A DNA stretch of 64,000 bases from an uncultured Arenicella sp. (lineage in GTDB: Bacteria > Pseudomonadota > Gammaproteobacteria > Arenicellales > Arenicellaceae). The position numbers and the translations under genes are program-made. Where the stretch lies: NCBI GenBank assembly GCA_947499305.1, contig CANMNN010000006.1:62001-126000 (forward strand), written 5' to 3'. The notes under the pieces were generated by a model that did no database searches, was not told the origin of the DNA, and worked only from the letters and a program-made list of their open reading frames with translations. Below, one piece after another: positions 34,590 to 42,650 of the stretch. Position 1 is the stretch's first letter. Each line of letters starts with the position of its first letter.

Positions 34590-35606
34590 ATGCCTCAAAC
34601 GATATTGCTTATGACCATGCTAAGAGAGATTGCCGAAATTGTCCTATCGGCAACCGGCGCCCTGAAAATAGAAAGCTCGACCGTGATTCAATCCTTATGG
34701 AGTGGGTACGGAGAAATCGTTCGTCTAGAGTTAAGTGGGGGTATTCATTCTTCTGTGATACTCAAACATATCAAGTTACCAGATATTGGCGACCATCCTC
34801 GCGGCTGGAATACAAGCCTGTCTCATCAAAGAAAGATACGTTCGTATCAAGTTGAGGCACATTGGTATCAACATTATGCTGCGCTCTGTGGAGACGATTG
34901 TATCGTGCCAGTTTGCCTCTCTGTCAATGCTGCGGCAAGTGAAACGGTTTTAGTCTTAACCGACCTTGATGCAAAGGGTTTCGATATCAGAAAAAGTAAT
35001 GTTGAAATCGGCGACGTCTATGCGTGCTTGGATTGGTTAGCGAGTTTCCATGCAAGCTTCTTAAATTCTGACCTGCCGGGTTTGTGGGAGTGTGGCAGCT
35101 ATTGGCACCTTGATACCCGCCCCGATGAATTGGAGGCTCTAGACGATGTTGCGTTGCGAGAAGCAGCGCCTCTGATTGATCAGAAATTGAAGCAAGCGCG
35201 TTATCAAACCTTAGTGCACGGTGATGCTAAGTTGGCTAATTTTTGTTTTCACCAAAGCTGTTCGACTGACACTGTCTCACCGAAGGTTGCCGCAGTTGAT
35301 TTTCAATATATTGGTCGCGGTTGTGGTATGAAAGACGTAGCCTACTTTATCGGAAGTTGCCTATATGAAGATGAATGCGAGGCGATGGAAGCTGAACTCT
35401 TAGATCACTATTTTTCTGTCCTCACAGAGCGAGTAGAGCAAAAAGGGCTTACGCTAGATGTGGCCGATTTAGAAAGCGAATGGCGAGCGCTTTACCCTGT
35501 TGCTTGGGCAGATTTCCACCGCTTTATAAAAGGCTGGAGCCCAGGTCATTGGAAGATCAATAGCTATAGTGAAAGGCTCACAGCTGACGTGATTAAGAAT
35601 TTATAA
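34590..35606 (+). CDS. Phosphotransferase (ecdysteroid/choline-kinase-like, APH fold)
   Basis: The 338-residue protein shows the kinase-like APH fold pattern: VILKHI for the ATP-binding lysine, [12 protein letters not shown], then the catalytic loop [13 protein letters not shown] (H-G-D-x-K-x-x-N) and the metal-binding [10 protein letters not shown] (D-F-Q). This resembles the EcKL/CHK group. It phosphorylates a small hydroxylated molecule, not identified here. The next gene, 20 bases downstream, encodes an inositol-monophosphatase-family phosphatase, which suggests the pair acts on related compounds. Confidence 0.75.
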   Translation: MPQTILLMTMLREIAEIVLSATGALKIESSTVIQSLWSGYGEIVRLELSGGIHSSVILKHIKLPDIGDHPRGWNTSLSHQRKIRSYQVEAHWYQHYAALCGDDCIVPVCLSVNAAASETVLVLTDLDAKGFDIRKSNVEIGDVYACLDWLASFHASFLNSDLPGLWECGSYWHLDTRPDELEALDDVALREAAPLIDQKLKQARYQTLVHGDAKLANFCFHQSCSTDTVSPKVAAVDFQYIGRGCGMKDVAYFIGSCLYEDECEAMEAELLDHYFSVLTERVEQKGLTLDVADLESEWRALYPVAWADFHRFIKGWSPGHWKINSYSERLTADVIKNL

Positions 35607-35625
35607 GTATGAGTTTAGTAAGCTT

Positions 35626-36540
35626 ATGAACAAGCAATTCTCAAAGGAGCAATTAGGCGCTTTATGTCGTTTAGCAATTCAAGCTGCACAGGAAGCAGGC
35701 GAGTGGATTGAGAAATTTGATCGCCAAAACTTGAAAACGGTTTATAAAAACGCTGGGAGCAGCGAGGCGTCGCAATTAGTTACTGAGGTAGACATTGCGA
35801 GTGAATCGATAATCCGCAATATTCTCCAATCGTGCTCTGAGTCTCTAGATATTGCGTTTGTCGGTGAGGAGTCATCATTCGATACCGTTGACGCGCTCGA
35901 GCGCTTCACAAAGCCTTATTATTGGTGCGTTGACCCGCTTGATGGAACCCTACCATTTAGCCAAGGTCGCTCGGGTTACGCGGTGTCTATTGCATTAGTT
36001 GAGCAAACAGGTAAGCCAGTTATTGGGGTCGTGTATGACCCTGAGCGACGGGCCGTCTGGCATGCCATAGACGAGCAAGGTTGCTATCGAAATGGAATTG
36101 CTTATCGCTCTGGCAAACACAGCTCTAAGGGTTTACAGGTTTACGCGGATGCCAGCTTCAAAACTCACGCGAACTATAAATTAGCATTTGAGGCTTTGAA
36201 TAGATGCGCAGAAGCTTTGGGCTTTGATAGTTTGAATTTTATTTATGGCAGTGGTGCCGTGATTAATGCCTGCAATGTTATTGATTCAAACAATGCCTGT
36301 TACTTAAAACTGCCGACTTTAGAACAGGGAGGAGGGAGCATTTGGGATTTCGCAGCGACGGCATGCATTGCTAAGGAGTCGGGAGCTTGGGTCAGTAATA
36401 GTGCTGGTCAAACTCTTGAGCTAAATCGCCGAGAATCTACATTTATGAATCATCAAGGAATTCTATTTTCGTCGAGCGATCAAATAGCGCAGTGTTTAAT
36501 TGAAACGCTAAGTCGTTCAATGGGTTGTTCTGATAATTGA
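35626..36540 (+). CDS. Inositol monophosphatase family phosphatase (CysQ-like)
   Basis: The 304-residue protein has the metal-binding blocks of the family: FVGEESSF (EE), WCVDPLDGTLPFSQG (D-x-L-D-G-T), and WDFAATACIAKESGAW (W-D). That is the order in inositol monophosphatase and 3'(2'),5'-bisphosphate nucleotidase (CysQ). FSQGRSG in the substrate loop and the wider length resemble CysQ, but substrate cannot be set from sequence alone. It is 20 bases behind the kinase gene and probably in one operon with it. Confidence 0.85.
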   Translation: MNKQFSKEQLGALCRLAIQAAQEAGEWIEKFDRQNLKTVYKNAGSSEASQLVTEVDIASESIIRNILQSCSESLDIAFVGEESSFDTVDALERFTKPYYWCVDPLDGTLPFSQGRSGYAVSIALVEQTGKPVIGVVYDPERRAVWHAIDEQGCYRNGIAYRSGKHSSKGLQVYADASFKTHANYKLAFEALNRCAEALGFDSLNFIYGSGAVINACNVIDSNNACYLKLPTLEQGGGSIWDFAATACIAKESGAWVSNSAGQTLELNRRESTFMNHQGILFSSSDQIAQCLIETLSRSMGCSDN

Positions 36541-36734
36541 TCGGGCTTTTCTGATTCGTCATGATTTCAATATGCTGTTAGGATAACGGCACTCGGCCGC
36601 CTCGCGAGACCAATTAATTTTCTTCGTATGAATGGAAGTTATTCGGTTTCGCGCTAAATAGTCTTTATTGACTTGGCCACGAAAGTACAAAAATACTAAG
36701 TAAATTAGACCCAATCCCTATAAGGAGCACACTG

Positions 36735-38918
36735 ATGTTTTATATAAAGCCAAAGGCGCTGTTTAGCTGCGCATTTGTATCCCTGCTTGCTTTACAAGCT
36801 GGCCCAATAGTTGCCAAAGAAGGCATGTTTACCCCAGACCAATTACCAGAGATCACAAAAGATTTACGTAAAACCGGTTTAAAGATTAAGCCTAGTCAAC
36901 TCAGTAATCTTACCGAGTTTCCGATGGGGGCGATTATTTCCCTAGGCGGCTGTTCCGCATCGTTTGTATCTGATCAAGGCTTAGTTGCAACCAATCATCA
37001 TTGTTCACGCGGGTCGGTACAATTCAATTCAACTGAAGAAAACAACTATTTGGAAGACGGCTTTTTAGCTAAGTCATTGGAAGACGAGTTGCCTGCCGCT
37101 CCAGGTTCGAGGGTGTACGTTACCAAGCAGGTGACCGATGTTACATCGGCTGTTCTGGACGGCGTGAAAGAAGGCATGTCTGGAGAAGAGCGTTTTAAAG
37201 TGATCGAACAGAATCGCAAGGCGCTTCTTGCCAGCTGTGAAAGTGACGCTGGCCATCGCTGCCAAGTATCGTCGTTTTTTGGTGGTGCCCAGTACAAGCT
37301 GAATAAGCGTTTAGAAATCAAAGACGTTCGCATTGTTTACTCACCTGCTGATTCAGTTGGGCGCTATGGTGGCGATGCAGATAATTGGCTGTGGCCACGT
37401 CACACTGGCGATTTTGCTTTCTATCGCGCCTATGTGTCTCCCAACGGTGAACCAGCTGAATTTTCAAAGGATAACGTTCCCTACAAGCCAGAACATTCTC
37501 TTAAGGTATCAGCCAAGGGTATACAGGAAGGTGATTTCGTTATGGTTGCGGGTTACCCGGGTTCTACCTCTCGTTACGCACGTTTAACCGAAGTGAAAAA
37601 CGTATTCGACTGGACTTACCCAACCTGGATTACCTTACTCGAAAACTGGATATCTACCATCGAACAAACCGCACCAGAAGGCAGTGACGCGCGCATTAAG
37701 TACGAAGCGCGTTTGGCCGGTTTAAACAATTTTTATAAAAACCTTGGTGGGCAGGTGAAAGGAGCTAAACGCGTAGGTCTTGTTGATCGCCGCGCTCAGC
37801 GTGAGAATGCTTTAAACGAATGGGTCGCGAATAATGACGATGGGCAAGGTTTTGCCGAAGCAATTACAGCGTTAGATGCGCTTTCTGAAGAAAGTGCTCA
37901 AGTTAGTCGTCAGCAATATTGGTACCGAAATGTTACTCGACCAAGTTTACTAGGTGCGGCAAAACGTTTGTATCGCCTTTCAAAAGAAAGTGAGAAGCCT
38001 GATCCTGAACGTGAATCGGGCTATCAGGAGCGCGACCTCACATTCTTTAGCGAAGGCATGAAGTCAATTGATCGACGCTTTGACCCAGCCGTGGATAAAG
38101 CCGAGTGGTTAATGTTTATTGAAGGCTATCTAGCTCAGCCAAAATCTCAGAGAGTTGCCGCGTTTGATCAAATGCTTGGCTTGACAGATGAAGTGGATAT
38201 GGCTGAACTGTCTAAGCGTTTGGATACTTTTTATTCTGACACCACATTAAACAGCGTTGATACTCGCTTAGCGCTGATGAGCGCCTCGGCAACTGAGCTC
38301 GAAAATAGTTCTGACCCATTTATTGAGTTGGCAGTCGCTCTTTATGATGTAGACATTGCTCAAGAAAATGCCAGCAAAGATCGAAGAGGCCGCTATGCAG
38401 TACTCGAGCCACAATATATGCGCGCGATTATCAACTGGCAAAAGGCTCAAGGCTTCACCGCCTACCCTGATGCAAACTCTAATTTACGAGTAAGCTACGG
38501 CAATGTAATGGGCGGCTCGCCGAAAGATGGTTTGAATTACACCGCGTTTACAACACTTGAAGGCATCACCGAGAAGGATACTGGTGTGGCACCATTTAAT
38601 GCTCCAAAGGCACAGCTCAAGCTGATTGACGAAGCAGATTACGGAAGCTATGAATTGAAATCGATCAACTCGGTCCCCGTGAATTTTATGTCTGACCTCG
38701 ATATCACTGGTGGGAATTCAGGTTCTGCAACGTTGAATGGAAAAGGTGAGCTCGTTGGTTTAGTGTTTGATGGCACAATCGAAAGCGTGAATTCAGATTG
38801 GGACTTCGACATCGCCAAAACCCGCGCAATTCACGTAGACAGCCGCTATATGCTTTGGGTTATGGAAAAGCTAGATAACGCACAATTTCTAATCGACGAA
38901 ATGGATATTGTTAAATAG
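36735..38918 (+). CDS. S46-family dipeptidyl-peptidase (DPP7-like)
   Basis: The 727-residue protein has a signal peptide (LFSCAFVSLLALQAGPIVA), ATNHHCSRGS with the catalytic His, DNWLWPRHTGDFAFYRAY with the catalytic Asp, and TGGNSGSATLNGKGELVGL with the catalytic Ser. This is the S46 dipeptidyl-peptidase pattern of periplasmic enzymes that remove N-terminal dipeptides. The residue 18 positions after the catalytic Ser is Gly (FDG), as in the hydrophobic-preferring DPP7 type; DPP11 (Asp/Glu-preferring) has Arg there. An AAGGAG site precedes the ATG. Confidence 0.9.
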   Translation: MFYIKPKALFSCAFVSLLALQAGPIVAKEGMFTPDQLPEITKDLRKTGLKIKPSQLSNLTEFPMGAIISLGGCSASFVSDQGLVATNHHCSRGSVQFNSTEENNYLEDGFLAKSLEDELPAAPGSRVYVTKQVTDVTSAVLDGVKEGMSGEERFKVIEQNRKALLASCESDAGHRCQVSSFFGGAQYKLNKRLEIKDVRIVYSPADSVGRYGGDADNWLWPRHTGDFAFYRAYVSPNGEPAEFSKDNVPYKPEHSLKVSAKGIQEGDFVMVAGYPGSTSRYARLTEVKNVFDWTYPTWITLLENWISTIEQTAPEGSDARIKYEARLAGLNNFYKNLGGQVKGAKRVGLVDRRAQRENALNEWVANNDDGQGFAEAITALDALSEESAQVSRQQYWYRNVTRPSLLGAAKRLYRLSKESEKPDPERESGYQERDLTFFSEGMKSIDRRFDPAVDKAEWLMFIEGYLAQPKSQRVAAFDQMLGLTDEVDMAELSKRLDTFYSDTTLNSVDTRLALMSASATELENSSDPFIELAVALYDVDIAQENASKDRRGRYAVLEPQYMRAIINWQKAQGFTAYPDANSNLRVSYGNVMGGSPKDGLNYTAFTTLEGITEKDTGVAPFNAPKAQLKLIDEADYGSYELKSINSVPVNFMSDLDITGGNSGSATLNGKGELVGLVFDGTIESVNSDWDFDIAKTRAIHVDSRYMLWVMEKLDNAQFLIDEMDIVK

Positions 38919-38996
38919 TAACTAGCCGCACATCTAGGAGTTTAATCGGAATAATCAACGCTACACATTCGATAAAGCCCGATGATGACGTTACGA
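38916..38996. repeat. Possible degenerate attC at the 3' end of the S46 gene
   Basis: TAGTAACTAG at the S46 stop resembles the R'' side (TAACAAG) of the attC sites downstream, and GACGTTACGAC at 38987-38997 resembles the R' side of the sixth attC (GACGTTAGGAC), one base different. The 81-base spacing fits. The inner stem is weak, so this is only a suggestion for the left edge of the first cassette. Confidence 0.2.
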
Positions 38997-39010
38997 CATT
39001 CAAAAGCACC

Positions 39011-39050
39011 ACTTAGACATTCGATAAAGACTCAGATCGAATGTCTAAGT
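39011..39050. repeat. Perfect 15-bp inverted repeat before the Imm35 gene
   Basis: ACTTAGACATTCGAT and ATCGAATGTCTAAGT flank a 10-base loop. The first possible ATG of the ORF (39041) lies inside the right arm, so the hairpin would hide it. ACATTCGATAAAG occurs at 38965 and again at 39017. Confidence 0.6.
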
Positions 39051-39091
39051 ATTTAGAATATCCCGACATTTTGTCGGATAATAAAACTGTT

Positions 39092-39367
39092 ATGTGTGTA
39101 AAGATGCTTAGTGCTAGTGAAGCAAGAAATCTCGTTCTTTCAGAAATTGGGAATGAATGTGGGATTCTCGATGCTCATACTATCGAACGAAAATGGGGCT
39201 GGGTATTTTTTTATCAAAGCAATGAATATATAGAGTCTGGAAACTTTAGAGATATGTTGGCTGGTAACGCCCCGTATATAGTCAACAAAGAAACCGGCAC
39301 CCTGCATATTACTGGCACTGCTTATGAAGTTAAGCACTATATAAATGAGTATGAAAAAACTTTATAA
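39092..39367 (+). CDS. Imm35/YrhB-domain immunity-like protein (cassette 1)
   Basis: The frame is open from 39041, but that ATG is inside a hairpin, and family-like sequence begins after 39092 or 39104 (MLSASEARNLVLSEI). The product of ~91 residues has WGWVFFYQSNEYIESG, then NAPYIVNKETGTLHITGTAYEV and YINEYEK, which is the pattern of Imm35/YrhB proteins. These are known or predicted immunity proteins of polymorphic toxins. No toxin gene is beside it; it is followed by attC1, so it is a mobile cassette. No clear RBS is visible. Confidence 0.7.
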   Translation: MCVKMLSASEARNLVLSEIGNECGILDAHTIERKWGWVFFYQSNEYIESGNFRDMLAGNAPYIVNKETGTLHITGTAYEVKHYINEYEKTL

Positions 39368-39373
39368 ATCACC

Positions 39374-39454
39374 ACATAACAAGTTCAAAAACGAAAACGC
39401 CGCAAGCGGCTCGGACGCCGTGAAGACACGGCGCCCGTTTTAAAGGCGTTATAT
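39374..39454 (+). repeat. attC site 1
   Basis: 81 bp from ACATAAC (R'') to GTTATAT (R'). Between them lie AAGTTC, two small stems (GCCGCAAGCGGC, CGCCGTG-AAGA-CACGGCG) and the CCCGTTTTAAAGGC arm. The hairpin-rich centre and the palindromic ends match integron attC structure. It is nearly identical to attC 3 in its second half. Confidence 0.88.
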
Positions 39455-39469
39455 CGATAGCGGGCTAAT

Positions 39470-39850
39470 ATGAAAGACTTAGGAATATTTTTTATTAAAG
39501 TATCTGTTTTTGCCTTTATTGGGGCGGGGGCATCAATAGCATCAATTGGAATTCCTCTTATGGACTATGGAAAAGAATCTAGAGTTCTAATCTATGAGGT
39601 GGAAGAAAAAATTGGTAAACGGCCAAATGAAGAAGTTTGCATTCCTGAGTTTGCGAAAGATTACTTAGGAAAATGTAAAACCGCTGTATACATGGATGCA
39701 GTTCTAAATGACTCAATGAAGAAGCTAACTTATTGGCTGTTTTATTCTACGTTGTTCGGAATTATTTGCTTTTTAATAGGGGCGATCATTTATATCAAAG
39801 CAATTCTTAATGAAAGAAGGGCGCAAATTGAAAGTGACAAAACGATATAA
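39470..39850 (+). CDS. Small membrane protein (cassette 2)
   Basis: The 126-residue product has two hydrophobic helices (FFIKVSVFAFIGAGASIASI and FYSTLFGIICFLIGAIIYIK) separated by a ~75-residue soluble loop with two Cys residues (NEEVCIPEF, YLGKCKTAVY), which probably faces the periplasm. No family is recognised. The stop TAA lies inside the R'' box of attC 2. A role as toxin partner or membrane-acting defence protein is possible but not shown. Confidence 0.6.
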   Translation: MKDLGIFFIKVSVFAFIGAGASIASIGIPLMDYGKESRVLIYEVEEKIGKRPNEEVCIPEFAKDYLGKCKTAVYMDAVLNDSMKKLTYWLFYSTLFGIICFLIGAIIYIKAILNERRAQIESDKTI

Positions 39851-39913
39851 CAAGGCAAAACACTACCGCTTCGCTCGGACGCGTTTCACGCGCCCGTGTT
39901 CACGGCGTTAGGT
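39845..39913 (+). repeat. attC site 2
   Basis: 69 bp from ATATAAC (R'') to GTTAGGT (R'). It contains CGCTTCGCTCGGACGCG and CACGCGCCCGTG, with a long pairable centre. Shorter than sites 1 and 3 but shares TCGGACGC with them. Confidence 0.85.
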
Positions 39914-40185
39914 TTATTCCTATTTCGGGACGGCGAGACCGAGTTCTATCATGAATTCTTTTTTTAATGAGCAAGCGGCTACCTCCACCATACCTCTAAT
40001 TCGTCTAGCTCAGTGGCAGCTATAAAAGTTGTGGTTTAGTTTGGGGGGTGTTTAATCAGGTCACGGGCAACGAAAGCTATTCATAGCTTCCGTTCTAGAG
40101 AGTATTGTTCGCGTTTGCAGGCTACTTGATATATCTTTGGTTTATCACTTCGTAGCAATTTGAGAGGGACATCGAATGAATCAAA
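39914..40185. other. Cassette 3, no clear gene
   Basis: About 270 bases between attC 2 and attC 3 have no convincing ORF on either strand. A 24-codon frame from 40176 with a GAGAGGGA site runs into attC 3; a reverse 23-codon frame also exists. An AAGCTAT/ATAGCTT palindrome lies near 40077. ORF-less cassettes can carry promoters or small RNAs. Confidence 0.5.
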
Positions 40186-40261
40186 ACCTAACAAGTTCAA
40201 AAACTACCGCCTTCGGCTCGGACGCCGGGAAGACCCGGCGCCCGTTTTAAAGGCGTTAACT
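40186..40261 (+). repeat. attC site 3
   Basis: 76 bp from ACCTAAC (R'') to GTTAACT (R'). Contains ACCGCCTTCGGCTCGGACGC and GCCGGGAAGACCCGGC, and ends with CCCGTTTTAAAGGCGTTA as in attC 1. Confidence 0.88.
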
Positions 40262-40277
40262 CTACACGGAAACCAAT

Positions 40278-40997
40278 ATGGCAAATCTAATTGATAGTGG
40301 ATGTTCGATCGTTGCATTTTGTCCCGGGTGTCGACAAGGAAGGAGTACTTTTGAATGGCATCACGGGGGAAACGAACATGGTTCAGTAAAGAAGCATATC
40401 GATGACACTAGTTTTGGTCGCCACCCATATACATTAGACTTTAGACTATATAGGTGTGCGGGTTGTGGCTCAGGAGCTTGGGCGAAAATCAGGTATGCCC
40501 CAGATACGAGATTCCCGAATAAATATGCAAGTTTGGTATCATTTCATCCAGAGTCTAAGCAAAGAGTCAGTATACCTAACAACGTACCTGATGGAATTAA
40601 AACCGAGTTTCGTGAGGCGGAAAGGTGTTATGAAAACGACTGCAATAGAGCAAGTGTAGGCCTTATTCGTTCAGTGCTAGATAAAACTCTTAGAGCAAAT
40701 GGCTATAAAACTAAGAAAAGAGAGAACCTATATCAGCAAATAGAAGCGGCGGCGGATGACGGAATAATCACTGCATCTCGAAAGAAAAAAGCGCATGATG
40801 ATATTCGTGTTTTAGGTAATGATATATTGCACGATGATTGGTGTGAGATAGAAGATAGTCATGTTGAAGCCGCGCGACACTATGCACAAAGAATATTAGA
40901 GGACTTTTATGATGACCGAGCTTCTGTCATAGAACTATTGCGGGAAAAAGGCCGCATTCCTCATGAAGACAAGGTAGGCGAACATGAAGAGAGTTAA
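40278..40997 (+). CDS. DUF4145 (HEPN-like) protein with zinc ribbon (cassette 4)
   Basis: The 239-residue protein has a zinc-ribbon-like pair of motifs (FCPGC at 14-18 and CAGC at 60-63), then EAERCYENDCNRASVGLIRS, which is the start of the DUF4145 domain, and IRVLGNDILHDDW with a conserved His at 185 (Arg177 lies 8 residues before it). DUF4145 belongs to the HEPN superfamily and often occurs in restriction and defence-related proteins. The cassette context makes a defence or stress role likely but not proven. The stop TAA overlaps attC 4. Confidence 0.75.
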   Translation: MANLIDSGCSIVAFCPGCRQGRSTFEWHHGGNEHGSVKKHIDDTSFGRHPYTLDFRLYRCAGCGSGAWAKIRYAPDTRFPNKYASLVSFHPESKQRVSIPNNVPDGIKTEFREAERCYENDCNRASVGLIRSVLDKTLRANGYKTKKRENLYQQIEAAADDGIITASRKKKAHDDIRVLGNDILHDDWCEIEDSHVEAARHYAQRILEDFYDDRASVIELLREKGRIPHEDKVGEHEES

Positions 40998-41078
40998 TAA
41001 GTTTGCCAAGTACACTTCGTTCGTTTCACTTACTGCGCGGCACGCGTTTTTAACGCGCCCCTTGCAAAGGCGTTATGC
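40992..41078 (+). repeat. attC site 4
   Basis: 87 bp from AGTTAAT (R'', last base differs from the AAC consensus) to GTTATGC (R'). Contains TTCGTTCG, CTGCGCGGCACGCG and GCGCCCC. Closely related to attC 5 (ACTGCGCGGCACGCG). Confidence 0.8.
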
Positions 41079-41094
41079 ATACTGAGACTAAACT

Positions 41095-41829
41095 ATGAGT
41101 AACGGCTCCAAGCTCCCATGGGCATCAGGCCCCGGCGAAATTTTACGGCACGGACTATCCTTGTTGAAAAAGGATAACGATACACATAGGCGTTTAGCTA
41201 TGATTTGTATAGATAATGCTGTGGAGCTAATGATCAAAACCTATCTTGGTTTGCCTAAGAGAATTACAGGTTTGACTGTTACAAGAAAAAAGGTTCAAGA
41301 AATATCGGAAAGTTTCCCTTCTTTGATAGATGGGTTAGAGGAATTAGCTGCGGATAAGCTCGATGGAATCGACTTAGGGACAATCGAGTGGTATCACCGT
41401 TTGAGGAATGAGTTATATCATCAAGGTAACGGGTTGACTGTTGAAAGAGATAAAGTAGAAATATATGCCGAGATAGCAAATACTCTTTTCAAAAACCTTT
41501 TCGGTGAGGAACTAGTACCGCATGAAACCCCTGAAACTGAAAAACTCGGAGAGTTTATGGATGCGTGGGTATCCTTGGAAAGTGGATTAACTGCTTGGGC
41601 GGCTCGACACTCGTTAACTGGAGGAGTTCGAGGTTCCGTTTTACAAAATATGAAGTTTTTGCAAGAAGCAAGCATTCTAGAGAAAAACCATGTAGCTGAA
41701 CTGAATCATATAAGACAAGTCAGAAATGAAATAATACATGGGCAAGTTGAATATCGTCACGTTCTGACTCCAGACCTAATTTCAAGGGTGAAATACTATG
41801 CCCATCTTTTTGACGAAAATGCAGCATAA
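41095..41829 (+). CDS. Double HEPN-like protein (cassette 5)
   Basis: The 244-residue protein has a helix typical of HEPN domains (MICIDNAVELMIKTYL), then RNELYH at 104-109 and a second copy RNEIIH at 210-215: two R-x4-H motifs, the hallmark of HEPN RNase active sites. The second half (ESGLTAWAARHSLTGG onwards) looks like a second domain of the same kind. This suggests a fused HEPN dimer that could cleave RNA on its own. No antitoxin gene is adjacent. The stop TAA overlaps the R'' box of attC 5. Confidence 0.75.
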   Translation: MSNGSKLPWASGPGEILRHGLSLLKKDNDTHRRLAMICIDNAVELMIKTYLGLPKRITGLTVTRKKVQEISESFPSLIDGLEELAADKLDGIDLGTIEWYHRLRNELYHQGNGLTVERDKVEIYAEIANTLFKNLFGEELVPHETPETEKLGEFMDAWVSLESGLTAWAARHSLTGGVRGSVLQNMKFLQEASILEKNHVAELNHIRQVRNEIIHGQVEYRHVLTPDLISRVKYYAHLFDENAA

Positions 41830-41910
41830 CAAGTTCGCAAAGTTTGCTGCGTTCGCTGTACTCACTGCGCGGCACGCGGCTACGCCACGCCCATTGCAAG
41901 GGCGTTAGAT
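41824..41910 (+). repeat. attC site 5
   Basis: 87 bp from GCATAAC (R'') to GTTAGAT (R'). Contains CTGCGTTCGCTGTACTC, CTGCGCGGCACGCGGC and CACGCCCATTGCAAGGGC. Confidence 0.88.
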
Positions 41911-41912
41911 AT

Positions 41913-42650
41913 ATGGAAAAGCTTGCTCTACTTCTTAAACTTATTGATATCGAACCAAATGATGCTATCGCTATGCCTTCTGGTGGCGGCAGTCTATATC
42001 AATATAAACTAGATATCGATCCATATGAATTTCTTACTCAGGCAGAGATTGACTATGAAACCGGCGGTAGTTCATCTGATCTAAATGCGATAACTAACGC
42101 GAAGAGAGCAATAGTGAGTCAGATGGATCAAGCATTATTATCATTTGGCTATCCGGCCACGAAATGGAATATACCTAAAAAAATTGAAACTCTAAACTTG
42201 TTAGGTATCGTTGCGCCTCGAATTTTGAGAAAAGTATCAAAGTATAGAAATTTGCTTGAACACGAATATCAAAGGCCCGACAAAGAAAAAATTGAAGAAG
42301 CTTTGGATCTAGCTTCTTTGTTTGTTGCGTGCATTAAACCTACAATAAACGTGTTCTGTGACGAATTTGTAGTTGGTAATCACTCAAAATTAATAGATTC
42401 GTATTCATTTGAAAAGACTTTGTCTTTTACAATGTCAGGAACATCGGAGAAGGACAAAGCAACTTTTACAGCTTGGGTAGAAGATTATTCAAAAGGCGAA
42501 CGCCAAATAGTAAAAAAAGAGTCTTTCACTTATTTAGATGACGAATTCGCGTCAATAGTAAAGCTAGCTATAGCAACCGATAAGGGTTTTAAGGAGGATG
42601 AGGCGCTGAGTGAATTTCTATCTATAGGAGGAGTTAAACGTGATACCTAA
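41913..42650 (+). CDS. HEPN-like protein (cassette 6)
   Basis: The true start is ATG 41913, just after attC 5; the frame is also open through attC 5 itself. The 245-residue product has RKVSKYRNLLEHEY, giving one R-x4-H motif (R112, H117). The first ~60 residues are different from cassette 5. The C-terminal half (residues ~140-245) is beta-rich and not recognised. By the motif and context it is a third HEPN-like protein. The stop TAA overlaps the R'' box of attC 6. Confidence 0.68.
   Translation: MEKLALLLKLIDIEPNDAIAMPSGGGSLYQYKLDIDPYEFLTQAEIDYETGGSSSDLNAITNAKRAIVSQMDQALLSFGYPATKWNIPKKIETLNLLGIVAPRILRKVSKYRNLLEHEYQRPDKEKIEEALDLASLFVACIKPTINVFCDEFVVGNHSKLIDSYSFEKTLSFTMSGTSEKDKATFTAWVEDYSKGERQIVKKESFTYLDDEFASIVKLAIATDKGFKEDEALSEFLSIGGVKRDT

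Noticed and set aside
39990-40030. tRNA-like D-arm (TAGCTCAGTGG) in cassette 3
   Set aside because: No anticodon arm, T-arm or acceptor stem can be built around it; chance similarity.
40176-40250. 24-codon ORF running into attC 3
   Set aside because: It has an RBS-like GAGAGGGA but its C-terminal half is translated attC sequence, which makes a real protein unlikely.
41844-41912. Upstream extension of the cassette 6 gene through attC 5
   Set aside because: The frame is open in the attC site, but the ATG at 41913 directly behind it is the natural cassette start.
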